NCBI GenBank assembly: GCA_016125265.1
Contig: WGMC01000009.1
Location: forward strand, 62,001 to 126,000
Length of the DNA: 64,000 nt
From: Planctomycetaceae bacterium
Lineage (GTDB): Bacteria > Planctomycetota > UBA1135 > GCA-002686595
Direction of reading: 5' to 3'
Below, piece by piece: positions 26,441-35,394 of this stretch; position 1 is the first letter of the stretch; every line of letters begins with the position of its first letter. Made by a program: the position numbers and the translations under genes. Under the pieces are notes generated by a model. That model ran no database searches, was not told where the DNA came from, and saw only the letters and a program-made list of their open reading frames with translations.

Positions 26441-26812
26441 ATGGCCCAAGACAAACACGAAGTCGTGCCGGAGATCACGGCCGAAGCCCGGGCCAATCTT
26501 CCGCCCGCCGAGTTCCAGCGCGCACTGCACGAAGGCGAGGAGGCCGGCGAACACGCTTCCTCGTCGCAGGGGCTGCGCTGGGTGCTCGCGCTCTTGATCG
26601 GCGCGGGAATCGTGGCGGCGATCGTGTACGACTGGCGCGTGCTGTTCCCAACGGCCGCGTTGATGATCTTCTACAGCATGCCCATCATCCTCGCGGCGCG
26701 GATGACCGCGTCCGAGCGCGCCAAAGCCGAGGTGCTGAGCGAACGCGCACAACACCCCACGGGACCGCCCGACACATCGGCGGAATCGGGTTCGCCCGCA
26801 TCGCGAACCTGA
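26441..26812 (+). CDS. Small two-helix membrane protein
   Basis: The 123-residue protein has an acidic N-terminus (about 45 residues), two adjacent hydrophobic segments (WVLALLIGAGIVAAIVYDW and FPTAALMIFYSMPIILAA) with a short loop, and a charged tail. I do not recognise a family. The ATG at 26441 lies 86 bp after the lipoprotein gene on the same strand and has no strong ribosome binding site. It may share a transcript with that gene. Confidence 0.6.
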   Translation: MAQDKHEVVPEITAEARANLPPAEFQRALHEGEEAGEHASSSQGLRWVLALLIGAGIVAAIVYDWRVLFPTAALMIFYSMPIILAARMTASERAKAEVLSERAQHPTGPPDTSAESGSPASRT

Positions 26813-26834
26813 CTCCTGCGGCGTGACGCACCCC

Positions 26835-29800
26835 CTACCCGTCCAACCGCCCGAGCACGGCGTGCGCGTGTTCGCGCACCGCGGCCGACGGATGTCGTTC
26901 GAGTTCGCGCAAGGCCGCGCGTCCGGCCTCGCCGAGCGACTTCCAGCGCCCCGTCGAAAGGTCGAAGTCGAAACCCGCGTCGATGGCGATTCCGTGGGAC
27001 TCGCGTTGGGCCAGCATCGTAGCGAGCCACGCGCTGGCATCGGGGACGGAGGGCCAATCGAAGACCGGCGTGTCGAGCGCCACCTGGATCCCCCACAGCA
27101 TGCCAGCCAACAGGGGCCACCCATCGCTGCCCATTGCGCGCACCACGCCGCCGTGGCCCTCGAAGGCGTAGGCGTTCCCGGACCAGACGTAAGGCTGCGA
27201 GCGTTCGATTTCGAGCAGGCCCGCTTCGCCGAGGCGCACGAGGAGGCGCGTCGCGTCGCTCTCACCTCGCGCGTCCCAATCGATCCCGTTCTCCCAAAGG
27301 TCTGCAACCCAGCCCCGTAGTTCGTGTTCCACCCGCTGTCGGCGCTCTTCGTCCTGCTCTCCCTGCTTGGCCGCCCACAACGCAGCGGACCAGCGTTCCT
27401 TGGGAAAGTTGCTCTCCAATCGGTCGCTCGGTGCCGTCGCGATGGTCTCGTTCAACCCGTGGACGGCATCCAGGAGCGGAGTGTCCGAAACCGTCCGACG
27501 GTACAGCGCGTGCCGCGCGACGGCGGCGAAGGGCGAGCCGCTTTCGGCAACCTCCCGCAGTCGTGCGACGACGATGGCGTCGTGGTCCCCCAGGGGTTCG
27601 CGCAGGGACCAGAGGGCCGTCGCTTGCACCCACGGGTCCTCGTCCTTGCTTGCGGCGAGCATGGCAGCGCGGGCGTAGTCGGCACCAGGGTGAAACGCCG
27701 CGATCGCGTGGGCCGCCGCGCGGCGACGCCAATGGGACGGGTGCACGAGCGCAGCTTCGAGCAATGGCCGCGAGCGCTGCCTGCTCAGGACACGCCCGGC
27801 CGCCTCCAGCGCTGGAACCGCGGTGCGGTCGTCGTCGCCCGCTGCAACTTCATGCAGCGCCTCGTACCAACTCGGGTGCACGTTCGACTGGCGCACAAGC
27901 ACACGAAGGATCAGCTCGAAGTCCGCACTCGATGCCAGCCATTCCGGCGGCGAAAGATGCTGTGCGAGCAGCGGAAGCTCGACGTGTGGGGCGAGGTTCG
28001 CGCGCCATGTGCGTGTGCCCTTCGGCGCGAGCTCAAGGAACAGCTCGACGCCCGGCGCACCCATGCGTGCCAACGCGGCCACTTCTTTCGCCGGCAGCTC
28101 GAGGTCTTCGGCCGCCGATGCAGCGACGCACCGTCGAACAGCCTCCAACCAGCGTTTGTCGCCATGTTGCACCAGAGCCCCCACCAGGTTGAGGGTGTCC
28201 AACGATCCTTCGCGCTCGAGTAACGTGGTGAGCGGTCCGACCCACGACGGGTCCGACGGCGCACCGGAGCGGGCCAACCCGCCCAGCAAAGCCTCCTGGA
28301 GTACCGGCCAGCGGTTTTCCGCTAGCCCCGCGGCGGCGGCCGCGACACGCCCGAGGAAGCGCGCATCGGCTGCTGGATGGCGCACCAGCACCTCCACGGG
28401 CACGTCCAAATCGATGTGTGCTCGCTCCCAGAAGCGCACCAACTCCATGCCGACTACCGCTGCGACAGATCGGTCGGGCTTCACCTGCGGGTCAACTGAC
28501 GCGCGCGCGACCTCTTCGCCAAGTTTCGCGGCTCTCAGGAAGCTATCGAACGTGGCAGGCCCACCGGCCGCCAGGACACGGACGACGAGCTCGGGTGAAT
28601 CGCCCGCGAACCACTCGGCGACCGCACCGGCTACGCGCGATGCGTCGGGCCCGAGTTCTGCCATGTTGCGCAGTACGAGCTCGCGTTCCGCTACGTCCTC
28701 GGTCTGCTGGAGCCAGCGCATGAGCGCGTCCGCGGCGGCTTCGGGAGGCAAACTCCAGATGTACGGCACCCGCAGCAAGGACGGCGGTCCGTCACTGCCG
28801 GGCACATGCACCTCCATGCGTGGGTCGACTGCGTGAAATGAGCGACCGCCCGCTCGAAACATCGGCGCCCGATCCCACGCCGCTAGAGTCGACATGCTTC
28901 CCTGCGCCCAATCCCTGCGCCAGCGCTGGTAGGACCCGACGTAAACGAGCGTCCTGCGTTCGTTCTCGATCCAGGCCTCCCACTCGGCCCGCGATGCGTA
29001 CACACCCGGGCCGCCTTCGACGTGGCGCTCGAGCAGACGGCGTGCGGTGGCGCGCTCCTCTGCGGATTCGGCGCTGAGTCTTGCGACGACACTCGCAACG
29101 AACCCGGGGCTCGACAGCTCCGCCTCAAAGGCGAGCAACCCCGCGTCCAATTGCAGGCGTCCCTGTTCGTCGCTGACGAGGTACGGCCCGTTGCGCGAGA
29201 ACCAATCGTGCCATTCTCCGGCGTCGCCGGAAGTCGGGGCGTGCGGGTCGGAAACGAGGGCGGCCAACCCCGCGACGAGGGGCGACTTCCCGCTGAGCCG
29301 CCACGCGACTTCGCCCCGCGCGTCGGCACCCGGCGCGCCCGGGGAGAAGATGCCGACCGAGCGCCAGAACCCGCCCGCGTACGCAATGCAGCGCAGCAGA
29401 ACGTCTTTCCATTCCGCGCTCAACTCGTTCGCCGCTGCGCCCGGTCCGAAGAAGACAAACCCACCCTGGTGCCACACCACCGCGAGCGGACGGCCGATCC
29501 CGTCCCGTGTGGCGAGCGCCACGTGCGCGTCCGGCGCTTCCAACAAGGCAAATGCGAGCGGCGCGTAGCCGTCCGCGAACACGGCCTCGGTCAGCTCCGG
29601 CCCGGGTCGCGTCGAGCCGGGGTCGCGCCGCTCGGTCGGTCCCTCGACGGGTTTGCCGGCGTGCGTCCCGAGCAGATTCCACGCGGGGATCGCGCCGCGC
29701 GCGGCGCCACCGAGTACGACGTGCGGTTTGTGCGGGCGCGGCCAGTCGCTCCTCCACGACCGATCCGGACGGCGCTCGCCGATGCCCTCCCACCGGTCGA

Positions 29801-29996
29801 GCACCACCACGTCGGCCTCCGCCACACTCCCCACGTCGACCCGCGTGAAACGTGTGCGCAGCAAGGCGACGAGTGCCTCCGTGCGCGGTGTGCCGGGTTC
29901 CGCATCGACTGCGATGCGCAGATTGGCGAGCTCCTGCGGCAACGCGGGCGAGCACCACACGAGCAGGGCGACGATCAGTGCGAGGACACGCTTCAT
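26835..29996 (-). CDS. Large secreted HEAT-repeat protein
   Basis: The 1053-residue protein begins with a signal peptide (MKRVLALIVALLVWCSPALPQ). Residues 30-260 form an alpha/beta domain (RTEALVALLRTRF, VVVLDRW, and GGFVFFGPGAAANE near 180). It resembles the glutamine-amidotransferase-like domains often found in secreted Planctomycetota proteins. From about 330 on, the sequence is a long series of helical pairs with HEAT character (AERELVLRNMAELGPDASRV; RRRAAAHAIAAFHPGADYARAAM; PWVQATALWSLREPLGD; SAAVREHAHAVLGRLDG at the end). A periplasmic scaffold or binding role is likely; I cannot name a substrate. It interrupts the distance between mlaE and mlaF on the same strand. Confidence 0.85.
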   Translation of the reverse strand: MKRVLALIVALLVWCSPALPQELANLRIAVDAEPGTPRTEALVALLRTRFTRVDVGSVAEADVVVLDRWEGIGERRPDRSWRSDWPRPHKPHVVLGGAARGAIPAWNLLGTHAGKPVEGPTERRDPGSTRPGPELTEAVFADGYAPLAFALLEAPDAHVALATRDGIGRPLAVVWHQGGFVFFGPGAAANELSAEWKDVLLRCIAYAGGFWRSVGIFSPGAPGADARGEVAWRLSGKSPLVAGLAALVSDPHAPTSGDAGEWHDWFSRNGPYLVSDEQGRLQLDAGLLAFEAELSSPGFVASVVARLSAESAEERATARRLLERHVEGGPGVYASRAEWEAWIENERRTLVYVGSYQRWRRDWAQGSMSTLAAWDRAPMFRAGGRSFHAVDPRMEVHVPGSDGPPSLLRVPYIWSLPPEAAADALMRWLQQTEDVAERELVLRNMAELGPDASRVAGAVAEWFAGDSPELVVRVLAAGGPATFDSFLRAAKLGEEVARASVDPQVKPDRSVAAVVGMELVRFWERAHIDLDVPVEVLVRHPAADARFLGRVAAAAAGLAENRWPVLQEALLGGLARSGAPSDPSWVGPLTTLLEREGSLDTLNLVGALVQHGDKRWLEAVRRCVAASAAEDLELPAKEVAALARMGAPGVELFLELAPKGTRTWRANLAPHVELPLLAQHLSPPEWLASSADFELILRVLVRQSNVHPSWYEALHEVAAGDDDRTAVPALEAAGRVLSRQRSRPLLEAALVHPSHWRRRAAAHAIAAFHPGADYARAAMLAASKDEDPWVQATALWSLREPLGDHDAIVVARLREVAESGSPFAAVARHALYRRTVSDTPLLDAVHGLNETIATAPSDRLESNFPKERWSAALWAAKQGEQDEERRQRVEHELRGWVADLWENGIDWDARGESDATRLLVRLGEAGLLEIERSQPYVWSGNAYAFEGHGGVVRAMGSDGWPLLAGMLWGIQVALDTPVFDWPSVPDASAWLATMLAQRESHGIAIDAGFDFDLSTGRWKSLGEAGRAALRELERHPSAAVREHAHAVLGRLDG

Positions 29997-30082
29997 GGGG
30001 AGAGTGTCGGCGGGACGCGCCACGCCCGCCCGCGCATCGCCGCTCGGTTACGGCCCCGTGACGATCCGGACGCAGGGGGCGC

Positions 30083-31237
30083 TCACCAACCCAACATGCT
30101 GAAGCCCCACGCGAAGAGCGCGTCGGCGACCACCAGCAAGAGGATCGTCGTCACCACGGCACTGGTCGTCGAACGCCCCACACCCTCCGCGCCGCCCTGG
30201 GTCGATAGGCCGCGGTCGCAGGCCACCAGTCCGACGATCAGGCCGAAGAATGCGCTCTTGACGAGGCCCGTCAGGAGGTCCGACGTGCCGATGGCACTGA
30301 CCGTCTGGTTCCAGTACGCGATGGGTGCGATGTCGAGCAGTCCCGCGGCCACGAACATGCCGCCCAAGATGCCCGCGGCGTCCGCGACCAGGGCGAGCGG
30401 CGGCAGGCACAGCACCAGCGCCAGGATGCGGGGCAGCACCAGGTACGAATACGGCGACAGGCCGAGTGCACGCAGCGCGTCGATCTCCTCGGAGACCCGC
30501 ATGGTGCCGATCTCGGCGGCGATCGCCGCGCCGGAGCGCCCCGCCAACAGGATCGCGGCCATGAGCGGCCCGAGCTCGCGCACGATGGAAAGCCCGACCA
30601 AGTTGGCGACGTAGATCTCCGCGCCGAAGTTGCGCAGTTGCAGTGCCGATTGGAACGCGAGGATCATGCCGACCAGGCCCGCGATCAGCGCGACGATCGC
30701 GACCGCATCGGGGCCCGTGCGCTCCACCAACTTCGGCAGGTCGCCAAACGGCAGTTCGCGCGGTCGGCGCACGACATGCACGCTCTCGCGCCAAAGTTCC
30801 CCGAGCCGCCCGAGCACGTCGGTCACCTGACGCAACTGGCCGAGCGCGAAGTGCCCCACCTGCTCGAAAAGTCCCTGGCGGCACGGCGCGGCCTTGCAGC
30901 GGCGCAGGGCGGGCTGTTGCGCGTAGAGCCCCAGGTTGTGGGCCACCGCATCGCCCGCTCCGACGAAGTCCGCGGCCAGACCGCGGCGGCGCAGTTCGGA
31001 GCGCAGCTCGACCAAAAGCGCCGCGCCCGCGCCGTCCAAACGTTCGAGCTGCGACAGGTCGATCACCACGCTGCCCACGGCGCGGGCGGAAAGTGCCTCC
31101 AGGCGCTCCCAGGCGGCCCCGAGCTGCGCCATGCCCAGGCTGCCGCTCAGCCGAATGCGCGTGCGGCCGCTGGGCTCCTGTTGCGACTCCACACCGACCG
31201 GCTGGACGGCGAGGACCGCGCTCGACTCGGGGGACAT
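30083..31237 (-). CDS. mlaE: MlaE-family permease with N-terminal STAS domain
   Basis: The 384-residue protein joins two parts. Residues 1-100 are a STAS domain (VVIDLSQLERLDGAGAALLVEL), the role of MlaB in other bacteria. Residues 150-384 form an MlaE permease with five or six membrane helices and family segments IVRELGPLMAAILLAGRSGAA, EIGTMRVSEEIDALRALG and TGLVKSAFFGLIVGLVAC. It should form the membrane core of the lipid transporter whose ATPase and MCE protein lie at 24748-25590 and 23732-24751. ATG 31237 is the start that gives a full STAS domain. The next gene upstream, the beta-propeller lipoprotein, ends 10 bp away, so both share a transcript. Confidence 0.93.
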   Translation of the reverse strand: MSPESSAVLAVQPVGVESQQEPSGRTRIRLSGSLGMAQLGAAWERLEALSARAVGSVVIDLSQLERLDGAGAALLVELRSELRRRGLAADFVGAGDAVAHNLGLYAQQPALRRCKAAPCRQGLFEQVGHFALGQLRQVTDVLGRLGELWRESVHVVRRPRELPFGDLPKLVERTGPDAVAIVALIAGLVGMILAFQSALQLRNFGAEIYVANLVGLSIVRELGPLMAAILLAGRSGAAIAAEIGTMRVSEEIDALRALGLSPYSYLVLPRILALVLCLPPLALVADAAGILGGMFVAAGLLDIAPIAYWNQTVSAIGTSDLLTGLVKSAFFGLIVGLVACDRGLSTQGGAEGVGRSTTSAVVTTILLLVVADALFAWGFSMLGW

Positions 31238-31247
31238 GCACCAGAGC

Positions 31248-33257
31248 CTACGGCCCCGGCACCGAACTCGGATCGGGCAACGGGTAACGGAGAAGCCGGC
31301 GCTGTCCCAACTCCAGGGCAAAGAGGCTGCGGCCGTCCGCGGAGAGGCCCACCCGCAGGCGCGGATCGAGCGGCGCCGTTCCCGTCGGCGCGGGCAGTTC
31401 CAGGTTGAAGAGCGCCCCGTCGGCGATCCGCAGGAGCTCGGGCGTGCGCCCCTCGCCGGCGAGCAGCAGCCAGCCGCCGCCGCGCTCCACGCGCTTGCCG
31501 GACAGGTCCCGGGGCACGCGGAACGAAACCAGCGGGCGCTGTTCGCGGTCCCAGAGGGCGATATAGCTCGCCGTATCGTCGGCGCCCGGCATGGACTCGG
31601 GATCGACGGGCAAGAAGCAGAGGCAGCCCTCGAGCGCGACCGGCGCCATGTCGAGCACCGTGAGCGCGCCCTCGGAATCGGCGCTGGCGTGGATGGCAAC
31701 ACGCGCCGGGCCGCCGTCGGCGCGCACCTCGAGGGTTTCGCGCGCGCCCGTGGGGTCCCACCGCTCGAGCCCAACACCGGCCCGCCGCCATACATGCCCG
31801 CGAGCGTCGACGGCCAGCGGGAATCCGTCCGTGTGGCGCGCGACTCGCGGGCCCGGGCCGCGGAACTCGATCCACTCCGGCGACGTGGCGCTGGTGCGCA
31901 GGACCGGCCCGCCTCCGGGGGCGACTTCGAGCTCCACCAGATCCACCGCGGCGAAGTCCCCCACCTGCGGTTCGAACACGCCGGCCGGATCGCCCTCGGC
32001 CGTAAAGTGGTGCACGGCGCCACTGCGTCCGTCGAGCACGAACACGGCGCCTTGCCCGTCGAACACCGCCGCGCGCGGATCGTCGAGCCGCGCGGAATCG
32101 ACCGCCGTGCCGACGACGGGCAGCGCCGCTCCGGTCCGGTCGAAGCGGTAGAGCGCCTCGCCGTCCGCGGCCAGGAAGTGGTCCGAACCCAGCCCCACCG
32201 CGCGCCCCGCGAGCGCCAGCGCCGGCGCGCCGTTGCCGTGGCGCGGTTCGATGCGCGCCACCAAGTGGCCCTCCCCGTCCAGCCACACGAGCGGCTCGGT
32301 GAAGCGCGTCTCGGCCGGCCGCTGGGGCCCGTCGGGCCGCGGCATCGGGTGGCCGGGTGCGATCTGCGAAACCAGCAATCCGCCGTCCGGTCCCGGCGCC
32401 AATCCGATCAGGTAGTCCGGCGCCATGCCGATGGCCCGATGCAGGTCCCACGAGGCCAGCGCTTCGCCACCGGGGCCGTACCACTGGATGCGCTCGCGCA
32501 CGTGCTCCAGCACGGCCAAACGCCCGTCCGCCGCAGCGACGAGGGCGATTGGTGTGTAGAGCTTCGCGGGGTCGTCGCGGTCGCTGTCGACGCGCCACAG
32601 TTCGGTTCCGCGATCGTCGAAACACACGAGCGACCAACGGCGCGCGCGCTCCGCGCCGACGGCAACGGCGTTCTCGCAAAGCAGCGCAAAACGGCCGTCC
32701 GGCCATGCGGCGGCCGCGATGGCGCCGAAGGCCGCCAACTCCGGCAACTCCTCCGCGCTCCCATCGGGGCCGAGTCGGAACACGCGTGTGGGCAACTCCG
32801 GGCGGATGCCGCTGGCCACGAGCCACCAGGTGCCGTCGCCGAGGGGCAACCAGAAAAAGCGCCCTCGCGCCGCGTCCGGGAGCGCGCCGAGCGTTGCGCG
32901 GGCACCGACACTGCCAGCCGGATCGACGGTCGCCGCCACGAGGGGTGCGCCCTGTCGCGAACCTCCAAAAAGCACCTTCGCGCTGCCGGAGCCGTCGGCG
33001 GCGAGGGCCAGGATGCTCTCGCGCGTGGGCTGGGCGCCGCCCAGATGGGGCGCTCGAACCTCCGGCTGCCCCAACACGAGCGGGCCCGCGGGCGTCACCT
33101 CCATCCAGGGAGCGGGTTCCGGGCCCGCCGACCGGCCGGCGCAGGCCAGGAGGAGCGCCGCCCCGACGGCGAGGAGCAGCAGCGGGGCGGCGGCTGCGCG
33201 GGGGTGGGCACGTCCGGCGATCCGGCCAGTGTGCGCGCGGGCACGCGGGGCATCCAT
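31248..33257 (-). CDS. Beta-propeller lipoprotein of unknown function
   Basis: The 669-residue protein has a long basic N-terminus, then a hydrophobic segment ending LLLACAG (Cys39, probable lipid anchor). The mature part is made of repeated four-strand blades of the type WLDGEGHLVARIEP, VFDGQGAVFVLDGRSGAVHHF, AVDARGHVWRRAGVGLERWDP and GLSADGRSLFALELGQRRLLRYP, typical of NHL/PQQ-like propellers. No catalytic residues stand out. It is co-transcribed with mlaE (10-bp gap), so it could assist lipid trafficking, but the link is only positional. A TAGGCT hexamer sits nine bases upstream of the ATG. Confidence 0.8.
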   Translation of the reverse strand: MDAPRARAHTGRIAGRAHPRAAAAPLLLLAVGAALLLACAGRSAGPEPAPWMEVTPAGPLVLGQPEVRAPHLGGAQPTRESILALAADGSGSAKVLFGGSRQGAPLVAATVDPAGSVGARATLGALPDAARGRFFWLPLGDGTWWLVASGIRPELPTRVFRLGPDGSAEELPELAAFGAIAAAAWPDGRFALLCENAVAVGAERARRWSLVCFDDRGTELWRVDSDRDDPAKLYTPIALVAAADGRLAVLEHVRERIQWYGPGGEALASWDLHRAIGMAPDYLIGLAPGPDGGLLVSQIAPGHPMPRPDGPQRPAETRFTEPLVWLDGEGHLVARIEPRHGNGAPALALAGRAVGLGSDHFLAADGEALYRFDRTGAALPVVGTAVDSARLDDPRAAVFDGQGAVFVLDGRSGAVHHFTAEGDPAGVFEPQVGDFAAVDLVELEVAPGGGPVLRTSATSPEWIEFRGPGPRVARHTDGFPLAVDARGHVWRRAGVGLERWDPTGARETLEVRADGGPARVAIHASADSEGALTVLDMAPVALEGCLCFLPVDPESMPGADDTASYIALWDREQRPLVSFRVPRDLSGKRVERGGGWLLLAGEGRTPELLRIADGALFNLELPAPTGTAPLDPRLRVGLSADGRSLFALELGQRRLLRYPLPDPSSVPGP

Positions 33258-33266
33258 GGGGCAACC

Positions 33267-33272
33267 AGCCTA
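33267..33272 (-). promoter_or_regulatory. Putative -10 box (TAGGCT) of the propeller lipoprotein-mlaE transcript
   Basis: On the minus strand TAGGCT is followed by nine bases and the ATG at 33257. A transcript starting 6-7 bases downstream of the box would have a leader of only two or three bases. No Shine-Dalgarno is seen. The assignment rests on the hexamer and its repeated use near starts in this window. Confidence 0.35.
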
Positions 33273-33336
33273 GCCCGGGGCCCGTTCGGCGCACCGGTCG
33301 GCCAGGGATTCCGGGGCGCTCGCGTGAGGGTGAGGT

Positions 33337-33367
33337 GTGGCCCCCGGCAAAGTGGGCCGGGGGCCAC
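33337..33367. repeat. Perfect 12-bp inverted repeat in a divergent spacer
   Basis: GTGGCCCCCGGC (33337-33348) pairs perfectly with GCCGGGGGCCAC (33356-33367) around a 7-base loop. As RNA this is a very stable hairpin. As it lies upstream of both flanking genes it could be a terminator for a short unannotated RNA, a transcription barrier between two promoters, or an operator. Confidence 0.6.
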
Positions 33368-33568
33368 GTGCACGCCCCCGAGAGGGGCGCACCGTTCGTT
33401 GGCGGCGGAGCGCGCCGTCGCACGGTTTCCCTCGACGCCCGCCCGCGCGCCGCTTGAGGCGCGACGCGCAGGTAGCACCGTTGGATCCCGGCCCGGGTAC
33501 CGCTTGCCCCAGCGGAGGTGTGGCCGCTACGGTTCCCTGCGATTCCTCTCCGCAACCCGAGTTCCTCG

Positions 33569-34495
33569 ATGCGCCGCTACCAAAAACTGCTCGTAGGTCT
33601 TTCCCTCGACGACTCCGGCCAGGTCCTCAGCCCGGGCAGCCGCCGGGCGGTCGAAGAGGCCCTTTGGCTCGCCGGGCGCTCCGGCGGAGCGGTGACGTTG
33701 TTCCACGCCCTCGGCGACGAGGAGGCGAACGAAACGACCGTCGGCGCCGAGTTCGAGGGCCAAGAGGCCGAGCGTCGCGCGCCGGCGGCGCTGGCACAGT
33801 TCGCCGCCGAGGTGCGCGCGAAGCACCCGAACCTGGGCTTCGCAGTGGCGAGCGGTCCCGCGTGGATGGCGATCTCGCGCCGCGTGCTGCGCGGGCAGGC
33901 GGACTTCGTCGTGGTCGCGAAGCGCAACGCCCTCGGCGCGGCGTCGCGGCGCCTCGGCACGGTCGCGGCGCGGCTCGTGCGCGCCTGCCCCTCGCCGGTT
34001 TGGGTCGTGCACGGCGGTCGGCCGTTCCCCCACAAAAACATCCTGGCTGCGACCGCGCTCGAACCCGTGGGGCACTTGGCGACCCAACTCGGCGCTTGGT
34101 TCGCGGACGAGATGGGCGCCAGCTTGGAGGTGGTGCACGCGTGGCAGATGCCCATGGAGCTCGAGATGCAGCGCGCCAGCCTCAGCCCGCCTGAGTACCA
34201 GATGCGCGTCCAGGCGGTCACCGATTCCTGCGTCTCCCAGGTGCGCTCGGGCCTCGGCAGTTACAAGCCGAAGCGCGAGCCGACGCTCCACGTCGGTTGT
34301 GCGGCGCCGTCGCGCGCCATCCTCGAACTGGTGGAGCGCTACTCCGTGGACCTCTTGGTGATGGGCACGATCGGCCGCGGCGGTCTGTCCGGCGCCCTGA
34401 TCGGCAACACGGCGGAACGTCTCCTGCACGAAGTGGATTGCAGCCTGCTGACGGTGAAGCCCGACGGGTTCGTCAGTCCGGTCACCCTGGGCTGA
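33569..34495 (+). CDS. Tandem universal stress protein (UspE-like)
   Basis: The 308-residue protein contains two Usp domains. The N-terminal copy (YQKLLVGLSLDD, RRVLRGQADFVVVAKR, GTVAARLVRACPSPVWVV) has a degraded nucleotide loop. The C-terminal copy ends with the ATP-binding pattern GTIGRGGLSGALIGNTAERLL, matching G-x2-G-x9-G-S/T, so only the second half should bind ATP. ATG 33569 begins directly at the first domain. Universal stress proteins are induced by stress and growth arrest. The OmpR-type regulator follows 124 bp downstream. Confidence 0.9.
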   Translation: MRRYQKLLVGLSLDDSGQVLSPGSRRAVEEALWLAGRSGGAVTLFHALGDEEANETTVGAEFEGQEAERRAPAALAQFAAEVRAKHPNLGFAVASGPAWMAISRRVLRGQADFVVVAKRNALGAASRRLGTVAARLVRACPSPVWVVHGGRPFPHKNILAATALEPVGHLATQLGAWFADEMGASLEVVHAWQMPMELEMQRASLSPPEYQMRVQAVTDSCVSQVRSGLGSYKPKREPTLHVGCAAPSRAILELVERYSVDLLVMGTIGRGGLSGALIGNTAERLLHEVDCSLLTVKPDGFVSPVTLG

Positions 34496-34619
34496 ATCCA
34501 GCGGGGAGCGTCGCCAGGCGGTGCCGTGGGACGGTCGTTACCGCCCCGTTTCGCGGCGCCCCGGGGCAGCGGGTTAACGTTTGGCACCCAGGTCCCCATC
34601 CACGCCGCCCCGCCCCCCC

Positions 34620-35357
34620 ATGAGCTTCGCTGAACTGCTCGTCGTCGAGGACGACCCCGCCATCCGCCGCGGCCTCATCGACACACTCGAAACGGCGGGG
34701 TACAGCGTGCGCTCTGCCAACGACGGCCCTGCCGGTCTCGCAGCGGCACTGGCGGCGCCGTGCGACCTGGTGCTGCTCGACGTGATGCTGCCGGGTGCCG
34801 ACGGTTTCAGCGTGTTGCAGTCCTTGCGGCGCGAGCGCCCCAACCTGCCGGTGATCCTCCTGACGGCCCGGGGCGCGGAATCGGACCGGGTGCGCGGCCT
34901 GCGCGGCGGAGCCGACGACTACGTGGTCAAACCGTTCGGAGCCGCGGAGCTGTTGGCGCGTGTCGAAGCGGTGCTGCGCCGCGTGGCCAAGCAGCCCAAA
35001 CCCAAGGACAGCCTGACCATCGCGGGCCGCACGGTGGACTTCGACCGTCGCGAGATCCACTTCGGACCCGGGGACGTGCAGCCGATGACGGAACGCGAGG
35101 CCGCGCTCCTCGCGTACCTCGCACGTCATCCGGACCGGGCGGTGCCCCGCGAGGAACTGCTGCGCGAAGTCTGGCAACTCGATCCGCGCGGGTTGGTCAC
35201 GCGCACCGTCGACATGGCCGTGGCGCGTCTGCGCGAGCAGTTGCGCGACGATCCCACGTCGCCGCGCATCGTGCTGACGGTGCGCTCCCGCGGGTACATG
35301 TTGGGCTCGCAAGACGGCGCGGGGGACGGCGCCCCCACGGGCCCCGCGGAGGGCTGA
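34620..35357 (+). CDS. OmpR/PhoB-family response regulator
   Basis: The 245-residue regulator has a complete receiver, with D11/D12 acidic pair, phospho-acceptor D54 in LVLLDVML, T82, and K104 in VVKPFG. A winged-helix DNA-binding domain of the OmpR type spans about 140-235 (VQPMTEREAALLAYLARHPDRAV; TRTVDMAVARLREQL; IVLTVRSRGYML). It is followed after 37 bp by the sensor kinase gene, with which it forms a two-component system. The hexamer TAACGT lies 39 bp upstream. The start ATG 34620 gives a normal N-terminus. Confidence 0.96.
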   Translation: MSFAELLVVEDDPAIRRGLIDTLETAGYSVRSANDGPAGLAAALAAPCDLVLLDVMLPGADGFSVLQSLRRERPNLPVILLTARGAESDRVRGLRGGADDYVVKPFGAAELLARVEAVLRRVAKQPKPKDSLTIAGRTVDFDRREIHFGPGDVQPMTEREAALLAYLARHPDRAVPREELLREVWQLDPRGLVTRTVDMAVARLREQLRDDPTSPRIVLTVRSRGYMLGSQDGAGDGAPTGPAEG

Positions 35358-35394
35358 TGGCGCGCCTTGGGCCCCCCTCTCGCGCGGAGCTCCG

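Larger units (their letters stand above)
33258..33568. other. Divergent intergenic region with a strong inverted repeat
   Basis: This 311-bp spacer separates two divergent genes and contains no credible reading frame. It holds a TAGGCT hexamer for the minus-strand gene (33272-33267), a TACGGT hexamer for the plus-strand gene (33528-33533) and, between them, a 12-bp perfect inverted repeat at 33337-33367. A hairpin is unexpected here because no gene ends in the spacer. Confidence 0.5.
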
